From the NCBI GenBank assembly GCA_021208885.1, contig JAJOJF010000009.1:19656-83655 (forward strand): 64,000 nucleotides of DNA, written 5' to 3'. The notes beneath the pieces are model-generated. The model saw only the letters and a program-made list of their open reading frames with translations, was not told the DNA's origin and searched no databases. Positions 1-8,730 of this stretch are shown one piece after another; position 1 is the stretch's first letter, and every line of letters starts with the position of its first letter. Position numbers and translations under genes: made by a program. This stretch comes from Burkholderiaceae bacterium (lineage in GTDB: Bacteria > Pseudomonadota > Gammaproteobacteria > Burkholderiales > Burkholderiaceae_B).

Positions 1-1
1 T

Positions 2-115
2 CGCTTGAATCTGGCTGATGCCCGTGCACGCAAGTACCTCAAAGAGCAAATGGAGAAATTTCTGTTTGAAGACCAGGACGTCGAGGCACAAGGCTACGTG
101 CCACCTTCGGCCTGA
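2..115 (+). CDS. C-terminal end of an unidentified protein (partial)
   Basis: An open frame runs in from the window edge and stops at TGA 113-115, giving 37 residues that end in VPPSA. The piece is charged and probably helical (motif [16 protein letters not shown]). It lies 15 nt before the ATG of the GT9 glycosyltransferase on the same strand, so the two may share an operon, perhaps for surface polysaccharide. I do not recognise the family; the upstream sequence is needed. Confidence 0.5.
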   Translation, partial: RLNLADARARKYLKEQMEKFLFEDQDVEAQGYVPPSA

Positions 116-130
116 GCCAAGCGAGATTTG

Positions 131-1150
131 ATGAAGCTCTGGTTTGAGCGTGGTGCTTGGGCAAGCAAGCGCGGGCGCCACAAAATCGCTGGCATCAAGC
201 CAGAGGATGTCAAACGCATCGCCGTCATTCGTCACGCAGCGCTTGGTGACATGGTGCTGGTGCGGCCATTTCTGATAGAAGCGCGGAAGTTTTTTCCGAA
301 TGCGGAAATTGTGCTGAGCCTGGTCTCAAACTATACCTATGGCGCACCGACCGATCTGGTCGATTCGGTCCACATCCTGCATGGCAGCGACCAGAAACGT
401 GCGTCATTCAAAGAACGCATCGCGCGTGCCCGCGAACTTGGCGAAGTGGATATCTTGTTTGACCTGGCTAACACCACCCGCTCGCGCTATCTCTGCCTTC
501 TGACGCCTGCCAAGATCAAGATTGGTTTCCCTTACTGGTGGTACATCCGTAACCTCTTTCTGGATGCTGCGGTACATCGCTCAGATTTCTCGTTTGAAGC
601 CATCAACATGCTTGATGCGCTGATGCTGCTTGGAGCCAATCCGGGCATCCCACCTAACTTTGCCTGGCCCAAAGAAATCGCGGACATCAAAGCCGAGCGG
701 CCAAATAAATCCGTGGTGTATTTCCCGTTTGCTTCAGTGGCTTCCAAATGCTGGCCCCGAGCGCATTTCATGGAACTCATTGGCCAAGCAGCCAAGACCA
801 TGCCAGATTACGAACACGTCATTCTGGCCGGGGTCAAGCCCGAGGAGCAGGTGACCGATTATCAATCGCTTGCAGATGCCCACCACAACGTTCGCCTACA
901 AAACGCCCTGGATCTCGATGCTGCCACCCGGATGCTAGCGGCAACCGGTGTGGTGGTTTCTAACGATACCGGCGTTCGCAACCTGGCGATTTCTCTAGAC
1001 ACTCCAACACTTGGCATCTTCTTTTCGACAGTGCCCTATCGCTACTGGCCGCGCTACGGCAATCATCAAGCGGTTTTTAATGCCGATGGCAGCATGCCTG
1101 CTGTTCAGAGCGTGCTCCAAACTCTAGTCGAGATGACAAAGCGTCACTGA
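131..1150 (+). CDS. glycosyltransferase family 9 (heptosyltransferase-like)
   Basis: This 339-residue protein has the two-domain layout of GT9 enzymes, which transfer ADP-heptose or a similar sugar to lipopolysaccharide core on the cytoplasmic face of the inner membrane. Near residue 31 is the N-terminal motif IAVIRHAALGDMVLVRPF, the GT9 type of (R/H)xxxxGD(M/L)vlt(R/T)P. Near residue 280 is VVVSNDTGVRNLAISLDTP, the counterpart of the family's sugar-nucleotide-binding SNDTGPMHLA segment. A TTG codon directly upstream is in frame, but the ATG at 131 is the more likely start. The PMH of the usual motif is replaced by VRN, so it is probably not classical WaaC/WaaF and the acceptor cannot be named. 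A Kdo kinase at 10 kb and a Wzz-like protein at 62 kb are other envelope-polysaccharide genes in the window. Confidence 0.85.
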   Translation: MKLWFERGAWASKRGRHKIAGIKPEDVKRIAVIRHAALGDMVLVRPFLIEARKFFPNAEIVLSLVSNYTYGAPTDLVDSVHILHGSDQKRASFKERIARARELGEVDILFDLANTTRSRYLCLLTPAKIKIGFPYWWYIRNLFLDAAVHRSDFSFEAINMLDALMLLGANPGIPPNFAWPKEIADIKAERPNKSVVYFPFASVASKCWPRAHFMELIGQAAKTMPDYEHVILAGVKPEEQVTDYQSLADAHHNVRLQNALDLDAATRMLAATGVVVSNDTGVRNLAISLDTPTLGIFFSTVPYRYWPRYGNHQAVFNADGSMPAVQSVLQTLVEMTKRH

Positions 1151-1445
1151 GTCGCGCGTAGCGACTGACTGCGATCCCACTGCTGTTGCGCAAAGCGTCA
1201 GCTTTAGCGCCAGATATTAGCTTGGGGACTTGGCATCTACCGGAGTCAGAAAAATCCCTGATTCCTGAGTTCAGATTCCATCATTTCTGACTCTATATTC
1301 CGAAATTCTAGGACGAACAATCCGAAATTTCGGTGGTGACTTTCGGGGGTATCGACCGGCACACCGATTTGAGACACCTTGAAATTTGACCATGACACTT
1401 TAAGTTTTCAAGACAAAGACTACAAAGACGGCACCACCCTTTCAA
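1151..1445. other. intergenic region with a 12-bp palindrome and a repeated half
   Basis: No convincing gene is present. Just after the GT9 stop is a 6-bp stem (1150-1155 with 1161-1166) without a T run, at best a weak terminator. CCGAAATTTCGG at 1322-1333 is a perfect palindrome, and its left part TCCGAAATT also occurs at 1299-1307. The region lies between the 3' ends of two convergent genes, so an operator role is not obvious. It may be the edge of an old mobile element. Confidence 0.4.
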
Positions 1446-2456
1446 TCACACCGCCCCTGCAATCAGCGCGAGCGACTTTTCGATCATGTCTTTTGGTAGA
1501 TACCTCATTTTACAAACCGCATCAGGCTCAAGCGGAAAATTGGGCAAATACTCTCGCAGACATTGGCCTAACATCTTGGCCTGGTTCAGATCGCGCTGTT
1601 TTTTGACTGGCTCGCGATCACGCTGTGCAGACAACCAAGCCTTGTGAAGCGCAAATGCCCTGGGGTCTGGAACAGGCATCATGACAGGTTGGCCATTGGC
1701 AGAAATGACTACCTGCTCAAAACGTGGGACATTGGCAAGCCACTCGAGATTCGGAACCTCTACAGCCTCTAGATCGCCTGCTGCCATTTTTTCCGGTGCA
1801 GTCGACTCCATTCCCCTATCCTGGGTAATGAAGTCAACCATAAAACCATCTTTATTGATGGCTCGAAATCGATCTAGCCCAGAAGCCTGAAACGTCTTGT
1901 CAGCCTTGCGCAGCAACTCCAAAAGACCCCGGTCCTCAAGTTTTTTTGCCAGCAGAGCTATTTTTTTACGACCATCAAACAGCAAGTCGACATCGCCCGA
2001 TGCTAGCAACTCAACTTTGAATTCAGCGCCCGCCATCGACTCATAAGCAAACAAGGCATGAGTGCCAACTACTCGAAGCTCTTTCAAGGCCCGAGTCTCA
2101 TCTAAACGCAACAGGATATCTCCAACGATCGTTGGCATTCGTCCCAGACGCAAAGCTCGATTCAACCGGCTTTGAGTCTTTAGCTTCTCAGATAGCCCCG
2201 CCAACGTCTGATCTGCTACTTGCTTACCGTGAATGAAGCGAGCATAAAGATCTTCGGTCTCGGTACTTCGGCGGCCGAGCGATTTACCGTTACCGTGAGC
2301 ATCTTGAAGACGGATAAGGTATTGAGTGCCGTTTACTTGCTTCCACCGCATCCCATACCGATAATCACGACTGCGCGATTGGGCCTCGCGCCAAGCTCGA
2401 TACAATTGGTCGGACTCCACCAGATAAAGTCGTTGCTGATCATTGAGGGGCTTCAT
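1446..2456 (-). CDS. GSU2403-type nucleotidyltransferase-fold protein (NTP_transf_8)
   Basis: The 336-residue product resembles the GSU2403/NTP_transf_8 family of predicted nucleotidyltransferases. A central segment reads VGTHALFAYES, then ELLASGDVDLLFDGRKK, then a later MVDFITQDRG. That is the pol-beta layout of a G(S/T)-type helix start, a paired-acid DVD motif and a later acidic strand. Members are common accessory genes; no substrate is established that I know of. I chose the ATG at 2456 (MKPLNDQQRL). A TTG 17 codons upstream (2507) is in frame, but I see no ribosome-binding site before it. The gene stands alone in an AT-rich setting and ends next to the palindromic region, consistent with acquired DNA. 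It could be the toxin-like half of an MNT-type system, but no HEPN or antitoxin partner is adjacent. Confidence 0.7.
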   Translation of the reverse strand: MKPLNDQQRLYLVESDQLYRAWREAQSRSRDYRYGMRWKQVNGTQYLIRLQDAHGNGKSLGRRSTETEDLYARFIHGKQVADQTLAGLSEKLKTQSRLNRALRLGRMPTIVGDILLRLDETRALKELRVVGTHALFAYESMAGAEFKVELLASGDVDLLFDGRKKIALLAKKLEDRGLLELLRKADKTFQASGLDRFRAINKDGFMVDFITQDRGMESTAPEKMAAGDLEAVEVPNLEWLANVPRFEQVVISANGQPVMMPVPDPRAFALHKAWLSAQRDREPVKKQRDLNQAKMLGQCLREYLPNFPLEPDAVCKMRYLPKDMIEKSLALIAGAV

Positions 2457-2546
2457 GCCCGAAACGTTTTTTGCCTGTTTTTTTGTAAAAATGGATTTTA
2501 CAGGCAAAAATTTATTATCTCAATGACTTATAGAATTTTTATCATT

Positions 2547-2576
2547 AAAAAACCCTGAGTTTTTGGCTCAGGGTTT
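2547..2576 (-). terminator. Rho-independent terminator after phoU
   Basis: A perfect 10-bp stem (2550-2559 with 2567-2576, arm AAACCCTGAG) with a 7-nt loop is followed on the minus strand by a run of T. It lies 40 nt beyond the phoU stop and before the divergently spaced nucleotidyltransferase gene, so it ends the phoU-side transcript. Confidence 0.9.
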
Positions 2577-2616
2577 CTCTATCTCACGCTAAAATTGAGA
2601 CAACTGTTCTAGGGAA

Positions 2617-3330
2617 CTATTCCCCTTGCGTCTTCTCAGCCACCAGACGTTCAGCGACTTTAACACCCTGGTGACGGACATCCGCGCCGTGCACCATAAA
2701 GATCACGCGCTCGGCCATGTTCTTGCAGTGATCGCCAATGCGCTCCAAGGAACGAGCCACGAACAAAAGATCAATACCCCCTGAAATCGTGCGTGGATCT
2801 TCGATCATGTAGGAAACCAGTCCGCGCACGGTGGCTTTCCATTCTTTGTCGACTTGCTTGTCGTGACGCACGACCTCCGCGGCTTTGACCGAGTCATGGC
2901 GCGCGAAGCTATCCATCACGTCGTTCAACATGCCGGAAACAGCCGAAGCCATATGCTGCAACTCAAGCTCTGGCACAAACCGCTGTGCATCCTCGTGAAT
3001 GCGGTTGGCGCGACGGGCAATGGTCTCTGCCTCATCGCCACAACGCTCCATGTCAGTGAGCATCTTGGAGACTGCTAGCGCGACACGCAGATCAACAGCG
3101 GCAGGCTGGCGACGGGCAATCAGGCTGACAATACGATCATCAATGCTAATCTCAAGCTGGTTGACTTCTTTCTCATTGGCGCGCACACGCTCAAGCGCCT
3201 CGCCGTCACCACCCACTAGCACCTGCATGGCGTCGGTGATCATGGACTGAACCAAACCACCCATGCGCAGCAACTCACTGCGAATCTGGTCAATGTCCAT
3301 GTCAAACTGCTTGAAGGTATGTTCAGTCAT
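2617..3330 (-). CDS. phoU: phosphate-specific transport regulator PhoU
   Basis: The 237-residue protein is all-helical with two PhoU repeats, roughly residues 17-105 and 120-207. Each contains the E/DxxxD metal-cluster type of segment (for example DMERCGDEAETIARR and SLERIGDHCKNMAER). PhoU is a cytoplasmic adaptor that links the Pst phosphate transporter to the PhoR kinase and represses the Pho regulon when phosphate is plentiful. The ATG at 3330 (MTEHTFKQF) is preferred over a TTG three codons upstream. No pst or phoBR genes are adjacent; the neighbour upstream is rpiA, 77 nt away. A strong terminator follows. Confidence 0.95.
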   Translation of the reverse strand: MTEHTFKQFDMDIDQIRSELLRMGGLVQSMITDAMQVLVGGDGEALERVRANEKEVNQLEISIDDRIVSLIARRQPAAVDLRVALAVSKMLTDMERCGDEAETIARRANRIHEDAQRFVPELELQHMASAVSGMLNDVMDSFARHDSVKAAEVVRHDKQVDKEWKATVRGLVSYMIEDPRTISGGIDLLFVARSLERIGDHCKNMAERVIFMVHGADVRHQGVKVAERLVAEKTQGE

Positions 3331-3407
3331 TTTGGGCAAGCACCTGAAAAATTAGTTATTCATACTATCGCACGCAGTCTACGGGCAGAATATGACAGTT
3401 TTGTGAA

Positions 3408-4085
3408 TTAATACTCTACCTTGGTTACACCGCCCCGGCTCGCCACCAGTGCGACATCCGCCTTTTCTAGCGCAAAAAGGCCATTGGTGACCACGCCAGG
3501 CCAATGATTGATGCGGGCTTCAAGCTCCGCAGCGTTGCGAATTGACAACCCAGAAACATCCACAATGACATTGCCATTGTCCGTCACAAAACCCTGCCTA
3601 ACCGATGCCTGACCGCCCAAGGCCTCACATCTTCTGATGATGGCAGCTTGAGCCATGGGTATGACTTCAATCGGCAAGGGAAACCTGCCCAACACGTCAA
3701 CCTGCTTGGATGCATCCACAATACAGACGAAGCGTTCAGAGACTGAGGCCACGATTTTTTCTCGGGTCAGCGCCCCGCCACCGCCCTTGATCATCTCGCC
3801 TTGAGCGTTGATTTCATCGGCGCCATCGACATAGACGGGCATCGATGCCACGTCATCTAACTCAAGTACAGCGACTCCGCCGTCACGCAGGCGCTTGGCA
3901 GTGCGCTCGGAACTCGCCACCGCAGCCTTGAACCGATCACGCTTGGCACACAACAGATCAATAAAAAGGTCTGCGGTCGATCCCGTGCCCACCCCAATGA
4001 CCGCATCAGGAGTCAACCACGGCTCGATATAGTCAATCGCAGCCTGTGCTGCTGCCTGTTTTAAGGCTTGCGCATCTAAAGTCAT
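3408..4085 (-). CDS. rpiA: ribose-5-phosphate isomerase A
   Basis: The 225-residue product interconverts ribose-5-phosphate and ribulose-5-phosphate in the pentose phosphate pathway. Family motifs are all present: GVGTGSTADLFIDLL at 31-45 (phosphate binding), SSERTAKRL near 58, DGADEIN at 87-93, and KGGGGALTREK at 100-110, which holds the catalytic glutamate. Its length matches RpiA. The start ATG overlaps the rmuC stop by 4 nt, so it is the last gene of a translationally coupled operon starting at potF. Confidence 0.97.
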   Translation of the reverse strand: MTLDAQALKQAAAQAAIDYIEPWLTPDAVIGVGTGSTADLFIDLLCAKRDRFKAAVASSERTAKRLRDGGVAVLELDDVASMPVYVDGADEINAQGEMIKGGGGALTREKIVASVSERFVCIVDASKQVDVLGRFPLPIEVIPMAQAAIIRRCEALGGQASVRQGFVTDNGNVIVDVSGLSIRNAAELEARINHWPGVVTNGLFALEKADVALVASRGGVTKVEY

Positions 4086-5491
4086 TTCAGCTCGTCCTCG
4101 TTTACGTCCGTATCGCTTATTGCATCGTCCACTGCATCATCGGCCGCCTCTTCTGGCAACAGTTTGGCCACCTCATCAACGGGTAACGCTTCTACGCTCT
4201 TTAAGTTCTTCAACATCACGCGGGTCCGGGTCTCGGTCTTGCCAAGGCGCGTGGCTGCCGTCTCAAGCGACTTGCGCACGTCATTAAGCGATGCGCCAAA
4301 CTTGCCAAACTCGGTTTTAACAGCGCGCAGCAGCTGCCAGACTTCGGACGATCGCTTCTCAATGGCCAGTGTGCGGAAACCCATCTGCAAGCTGTTTAAC
4401 ATTGCTGCCAGATTCACCGGCCCGGCCACATTGATGCGCAAAGCCTGCAGCTTGTCCAATAACCCCGGTGACCTTAACACTTCGGCGTACAGGCCTTCAC
4501 TTGGCAAAAACATAATCGCAAAATCGGTGGTGTACGGCGGTGCGACATACTTAGTGGCAATCATCTTGGCTTGCGCCTCGATCGCTCGACCCAAAGCTTG
4601 GGAAGCATTCTTCACTGCATCGCGATCAGCGTCCTCTTGAGCCTGATGCAGGCGTTCGTATTCCTCTTTCGGAAACTTGGCATCAATTGGCAGCCAGACT
4701 GGGCCATCCACGCCGTCCCTGCCCGGCAGCTTGATGGCAAACTCAACAATGGCGTCGCTGTCAGGAATCGGCTTGACGTTACGCGCATACTGGTCAGCAG
4801 TCATCGTGTCTTCGATCAGGCGCGCTAGCTGCACCTCACCCCAAGTGCCACGCGACTTTACGTTCGTCAGCACCCGCTTCAAATCTCCCACGCCAGCTGC
4901 CAAGGTTTGCATCTCGCCCAATCCCTTGTGCACCGCTTCCAGACGATCGGACACCAACTTAAAAGACTCACCCAAGCGTTGCTCTAGCGTGGCATGCAGC
5001 TTCTCATCGACCGTTTGCCGCATTTGCTCAAGCTTGGATGCATTGTCCTTTTGCAAAAGCTCCAGACGCTGTTCGACCATGCCGCGAAGATCAGCCATGC
5101 GTTGCTCATTGCTTAGCGACAAGGCTTGCAGGCGTTGCGCAAAGCCCTGCCCAAATCGATCAAGTGCCTCGGCAGATTCCTGACGCCCTGCTGCTGCATC
5201 GCGAGAGACCATGGCACGAAACTGCTCATCAGCCGCGGCTAACTCCATGCGCAACGCCCGCTGTGACTCGGACAGCTCGGTGCGCAATTGACGTTGACTG
5301 TCAGCTAGCTCGGTTCGCCAAACGTGCTCGAGCCGTTCTTGGTTTTCTAGTAGCCGGTCAAGCCGGTCGTCTTGATCGCCACGTCTTGAACGCCAGAGGG
5401 AATACACCAGCATGACCGCCAGAGCCGACAACACCACGCCAGCCAAAGCCAGCCATGGCAAGGTCTGGGGGTCATTTAGCCATGCGCTCAC
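4082..5491 (-). CDS. rmuC: DNA recombination protein RmuC
   Basis: This 469-residue protein has one N-terminal membrane segment (about 12-32), a long coiled coil (about 40-200) rich in Q, E, R and L, and the conserved RmuC domain (about 205-420). The domain includes GDLKRVLTNVKSRGTWGEVQL and LPIDAKFPKEEYERL, a PD-(D/E)xK-like nuclease core. RmuC limits inversions and rearrangements between short repeats in E. coli. The start is GTG at 5491, 2 nt after the yffB stop. The acidic C-terminal tail is ordinary for the family. Confidence 0.95.
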   Translation of the reverse strand: MSAWLNDPQTLPWLALAGVVLSALAVMLVYSLWRSRRGDQDDRLDRLLENQERLEHVWRTELADSQRQLRTELSESQRALRMELAAADEQFRAMVSRDAAAGRQESAEALDRFGQGFAQRLQALSLSNEQRMADLRGMVEQRLELLQKDNASKLEQMRQTVDEKLHATLEQRLGESFKLVSDRLEAVHKGLGEMQTLAAGVGDLKRVLTNVKSRGTWGEVQLARLIEDTMTADQYARNVKPIPDSDAIVEFAIKLPGRDGVDGPVWLPIDAKFPKEEYERLHQAQEDADRDAVKNASQALGRAIEAQAKMIATKYVAPPYTTDFAIMFLPSEGLYAEVLRSPGLLDKLQALRINVAGPVNLAAMLNSLQMGFRTLAIEKRSSEVWQLLRAVKTEFGKFGASLNDVRKSLETAATRLGKTETRTRVMLKNLKSVEALPVDEVAKLLPEEAADDAVDDAISDTDVNEDELK

Positions 5492-5493
5492 AA

Positions 5494-5841
5494 CTAGCCG
5501 AGCTTCTCTTTAAATTTCTTTTCATTAAAGCCAGTGGTCACCGAGCCATCCCGATGAATCGCCAAAGGCCGGCGCACCAGTGAGGGGTACTGCGCAATCA
5601 GCGACTGCCATTGCTCGTCGTTATAGACCTCGCGCTCATGGTCAGCAAGCTTGCGCCAGGTCATCGATGCCCGATTCACGAGCTTTTCCCAGCCGCCAAG
5701 AGCATCGGCCCATTTCTTCAAATCCTTGGGGTCAATTGGTTCATCGCGGTAGTCAATGAACTTGTGATCCACGCCATGCTCGGACAGCCATGCCATGGCT
5801 TTCTGGCAAGTGCTGCACTTTTTTAATCCATATAGTTTCAT
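5494..5841 (-). CDS. yffB: ArsC/Spx-family thioredoxin-fold protein (YffB-like)
   Basis: The 115-residue product begins MKLYGLKKCSTCQKAMAWL, a thioredoxin fold with CSTC at 9-12. Other ArsC/YffB features are DYRDEPI and the RRPLAIHRDG segment near residue 90, the usual cis-loop/RRP region. YffB proteins are thought to be glutathione-dependent reductases; arsenate reduction is not proven and no ars genes are nearby. The start ATG overlaps the potI stop by 4 nt. Confidence 0.9.
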   Translation of the reverse strand: MKLYGLKKCSTCQKAMAWLSEHGVDHKFIDYRDEPIDPKDLKKWADALGGWEKLVNRASMTWRKLADHEREVYNDEQWQSLIAQYPSLVRRPLAIHRDGSVTTGFNEKKFKEKLG

Positions 5842-6671
5842 GACCCCCTCCTGGCTTGGCGGCGTTGTAGTGCATTTAAGCCAATGACAACCGTGGCCAC
5901 CACCACCACAAAAATCGTGGCCAGTGCGTTGACCTCCGGCTTTAATCCCAACCTTACCCGAGAAAATATCTCGGGCGACAACAGTGTTGCGCCAGGGCCT
6001 GACAAGAACGACGCAATCACCACATCATCAAGCGACAGCGTAAAGGCCAGCAGCCAACCCGAGATAATGGCGGGCGCAATCAAGGGCAGCGTCACCGCAA
6101 AAAATACCCTCAAAGGCGTGGCACCAAGATCCAGCGCCGCTTCCTCGAGCGAGCGATCAAGATCACGGATGCGAGATTGAACAATGACGGTCACGAACGC
6201 CATACAAAACGTGGTGTGTCCCACCCAAATGGTAAACATGCCCCGCTCGCCAGGCCAACCAAAAATTGAGTCCATCTCGACAAACAGCAACAGCATGGAA
6301 ATTCCAAGCACCACCTCAGGTATCACCAGTGGCGCACTGACTAGCCCAACAAACAAAGAAAACCCCTTGAAATTTCCTTTGCGTGCCAGCACATAGCCAG
6401 CCCAAGTCCCAATAATCGACGCCGCCGTGGCCGTCAACGTCGCGACCTTGAATGACAGCCAGGCTGCACTGAGCAGTGCCTGGTCATTCAACAGAGCCTC
6501 ATACCAGCGCCAAGAGAACCCGCTCCAGCTCGTCATGATGGGCGAGCTGTTAAACGAGAACACAATCAATGTGGCAATCGGCACATACAAAAAGAAAAAT
6601 CCGACACCCAGCGCCATCAGGCGGCCCATGGGACTTGGATCATTGGGTGCGGTGCGCTTTAGCCAACTCAT
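5838..6671 (-). CDS. potI: putrescine ABC transporter permease PotI
   Basis: This 277-residue inner-membrane permease has about six hydrophobic segments. Its EAA loop, the contact with the ATPase, reads EEAALDLGATPLRVFFAV near 178-195. The gene is fourth in an F-G-H-I order identical to E. coli potFGHI, and the sequence is closer to PotI/PotC than to PotH. It overlaps potH upstream and yffB downstream by 4 nt each. Confidence 0.95.
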   Translation of the reverse strand: MSWLKRTAPNDPSPMGRLMALGVGFFFLYVPIATLIVFSFNSSPIMTSWSGFSWRWYEALLNDQALLSAAWLSFKVATLTATAASIIGTWAGYVLARKGNFKGFSLFVGLVSAPLVIPEVVLGISMLLLFVEMDSIFGWPGERGMFTIWVGHTTFCMAFVTVIVQSRIRDLDRSLEEAALDLGATPLRVFFAVTLPLIAPAIISGWLLAFTLSLDDVVIASFLSGPGATLLSPEIFSRVRLGLKPEVNALATIFVVVVATVVIGLNALQRRQARRGS

Positions 6672-7597
6672 GCCCGCCCCCTTTCTGCCTCATAGCGATG
6701 CTTTTGATTGACCTGGAAGATGATCATCGGAATCAAGAGCAGCAACACCATGATGACCGTAATCGCTGAAGCCATTGGCCAGTCGGCATTGGTGAAGAAT
6801 TCATTCCACATGATGCGCCCCATCATGAGCGTGTCGGCCCCACCCAAGAGCTCGGGAATCACGTATTCACCGACCGCCGGGATAAACACCAGCATGGCAC
6901 CTGCAATGACCCCTGGCATGGACAACGGCAAAGTAATCGAGACAAACGCCCGCCAGGGCTTGGCACCCAAGTCATACGCTGCATCAAGCAAGCGGGTATC
7001 TAACTTGACCAAGTTGGCGTAAAGCGGCAGGATAAAAAATGGCAGGTAGGCATAAACCAGGCCAATGTAGACCGCCCAGTCGGTGCGATAGATTTCCAGT
7101 GGCGCATCAATGATGCCGACCGCCATGAGTACGTTATTTAACAACCCATCGGAACGCAAGATGCCGACCCAGGCGTAAACGCGCAGCAATAAGGACGTCC
7201 AAAACGGCAATATCACCGCCAGGAGCAACACATGACGGATCGAATCGGGTGACCGAGCGATGTAGTAGGCCATGGGATAGCCGATCACGGCACACCAGAA
7301 TGTGGTGACCGCTGCCATCTTCAAAGAGCTGATGTAAGTACTGATGTAGAGCGAATCGGAGAAGAGCAGGATGTAGCCACGCAAGTGCAGCGTGAGATTG
7401 ATCGCCTCGTCTTTGATTTCCGTCAGCGATGTGTAGGGCGGAATCCCGAACTTCAAGTCAGCCAGGCTGATCTTGAAGACCAGCACAAAAGGCACGAGCA
7501 AGAACAGCAATAGCCAAATGTAGGGCGGCGCAATGCTTCCAAAAGCAGACCAGGTTGCCTTGTTGCCAAGCCTGCGACCCAGGCGATCGAGCATCAT
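6668..7597 (-). CDS. potH: putrescine ABC transporter permease PotH
   Basis: The 309-residue integral membrane protein pairs with PotI to form the translocation channel. It has an N-terminal hydrophobic helix (about 27-50), the PotH-type segment GYPMAYYIARSP, and the EAA loop DAAYDLGAKPWRAFVSITLP near 210. It overlaps potG and potI by 4 nt each, which points to strict co-translation. Confidence 0.95.
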   Translation of the reverse strand: MMLDRLGRRLGNKATWSAFGSIAPPYIWLLLFLLVPFVLVFKISLADLKFGIPPYTSLTEIKDEAINLTLHLRGYILLFSDSLYISTYISSLKMAAVTTFWCAVIGYPMAYYIARSPDSIRHVLLLAVILPFWTSLLLRVYAWVGILRSDGLLNNVLMAVGIIDAPLEIYRTDWAVYIGLVYAYLPFFILPLYANLVKLDTRLLDAAYDLGAKPWRAFVSITLPLSMPGVIAGAMLVFIPAVGEYVIPELLGGADTLMMGRIMWNEFFTNADWPMASAITVIMVLLLLIPMIIFQVNQKHRYEAERGRA

Positions 7598-8724
7598 GAG
7601 GACAATACCGTGACGCTGTCACGCCCCCAGCTGACATAGACCTCATCGTCCACGCCCGGCGGCTCCTCTTGCGCGAGCAATTGGCTTGGCATGCTGGCTT
7701 CAATGACTTTGCCTGAATCCAGACGGATCTGATAAAGCGCGTAGCTGCCCATCCAGGCCATGTGGCTCACCATGCCATGGGCCCAGTTGTGTTCTTGCGC
7801 AGGGGCTATGCGCGCCACGCGAATCTGTTCCGGGCGCAGCGACACAGACACTGTCATGCCCAATGGTTCGCTGACACCGTGATCGACATAAAACGGGCGT
7901 TGCAAATCTTCGCTTTCGATCATGACATGGTCAGGCTCGTCAACGGTGATCTCGCCTTCAAACAGATTGGTTGATCCGATAAACCCTGCGACAAACCGCG
8001 AGTTCGGAAATGCGTATACCTCTTGTGGGGTGCCGACTTGTTGAATCTGGCCTTCGGTCATGACCGCCAGGCGGTTGGCCATGGTCATGGCCTCTTCCTG
8101 GTCGTGCGTGACCATAAAGCAAGTCACACCCAGCTGATCCAGTATGCGCACGAGTTCAATCTGCGTGTTGTGACGGATTTGCTTGTCTAGCGCTGACATC
8201 GGCTCATCAAGCAACAGCAGCTTTGGGCGCTTGACCAAGCTTCTGGCCAACGCCACCCTTTGCTGCTGGCCACCCGATAGCTGATGAGGTTTGCGCCGCG
8301 CGTATGGCGACATTTGCACCAACTCCAGCGCTTCATAGACCCGTTCATGAATCTCGTTGCGCGCCACGCCCTCTTGTTTCAGACCAAAGCCAACATTGGC
8401 CTCAACGGTCATGTGGGGGAACAACGCGTAAGACTGGAACATCATGTTCACAGGACGCTCATAAGGGGCAAGCTCGGTGATGTCCTCGCCATCAAGATAG
8501 ATGCGTCCTGAGCTCACCGTCTCAAAACCCGCCAGCATCCTCAGCAACGTGGATTTGCCACAGCCTGAGCTGCCTAAAAGCGCAAATATCTCGTTACGGT
8601 TAATTGTCAGGTTCACCGATTGCACAGCGACCGTCTGCCCAAAGACCTTGGTCAAATCCTGGATTTTGACGAAAGCCTGTGCATCGCCCGACAAACCTGA
8701 CAAGCTGCCTGCCCCCTGATTCAT
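7594..8724 (-). CDS. potG: putrescine ABC transporter ATPase PotG
   Basis: The 376-residue protein is an ABC ATPase of the spermidine/putrescine class. Walker A is GSSGCGKST at 51-59, the Q-loop is MFQSYALFPHM, the signature is LSGGQQQR, Walker B is LLLLDEP, and the switch is MVTHDQEEA. A C-terminal TOBE domain follows (about 245-370). The 377-residue length of E. coli PotG fits. It starts 6 nt after the potF stop. Confidence 0.96.
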   Translation of the reverse strand: MNQGAGSLSGLSGDAQAFVKIQDLTKVFGQTVAVQSVNLTINRNEIFALLGSSGCGKSTLLRMLAGFETVSSGRIYLDGEDITELAPYERPVNMMFQSYALFPHMTVEANVGFGLKQEGVARNEIHERVYEALELVQMSPYARRKPHQLSGGQQQRVALARSLVKRPKLLLLDEPMSALDKQIRHNTQIELVRILDQLGVTCFMVTHDQEEAMTMANRLAVMTEGQIQQVGTPQEVYAFPNSRFVAGFIGSTNLFEGEITVDEPDHVMIESEDLQRPFYVDHGVSEPLGMTVSVSLRPEQIRVARIAPAQEHNWAHGMVSHMAWMGSYALYQIRLDSGKVIEASMPSQLLAQEEPPGVDDEVYVSWGRDSVTVLSS

Positions 8725-8730
8725 GATGGC

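Noticed and set aside
1330..1445. End of an IS21-like element
   Set aside because: The sequence felt familiar but no transposase remnant or terminal repeat could be shown.
1379..1606. Plus-strand ORF of 75 codons
   Set aside because: It lies mostly antisense to the nucleotidyltransferase gene and resembles no protein.
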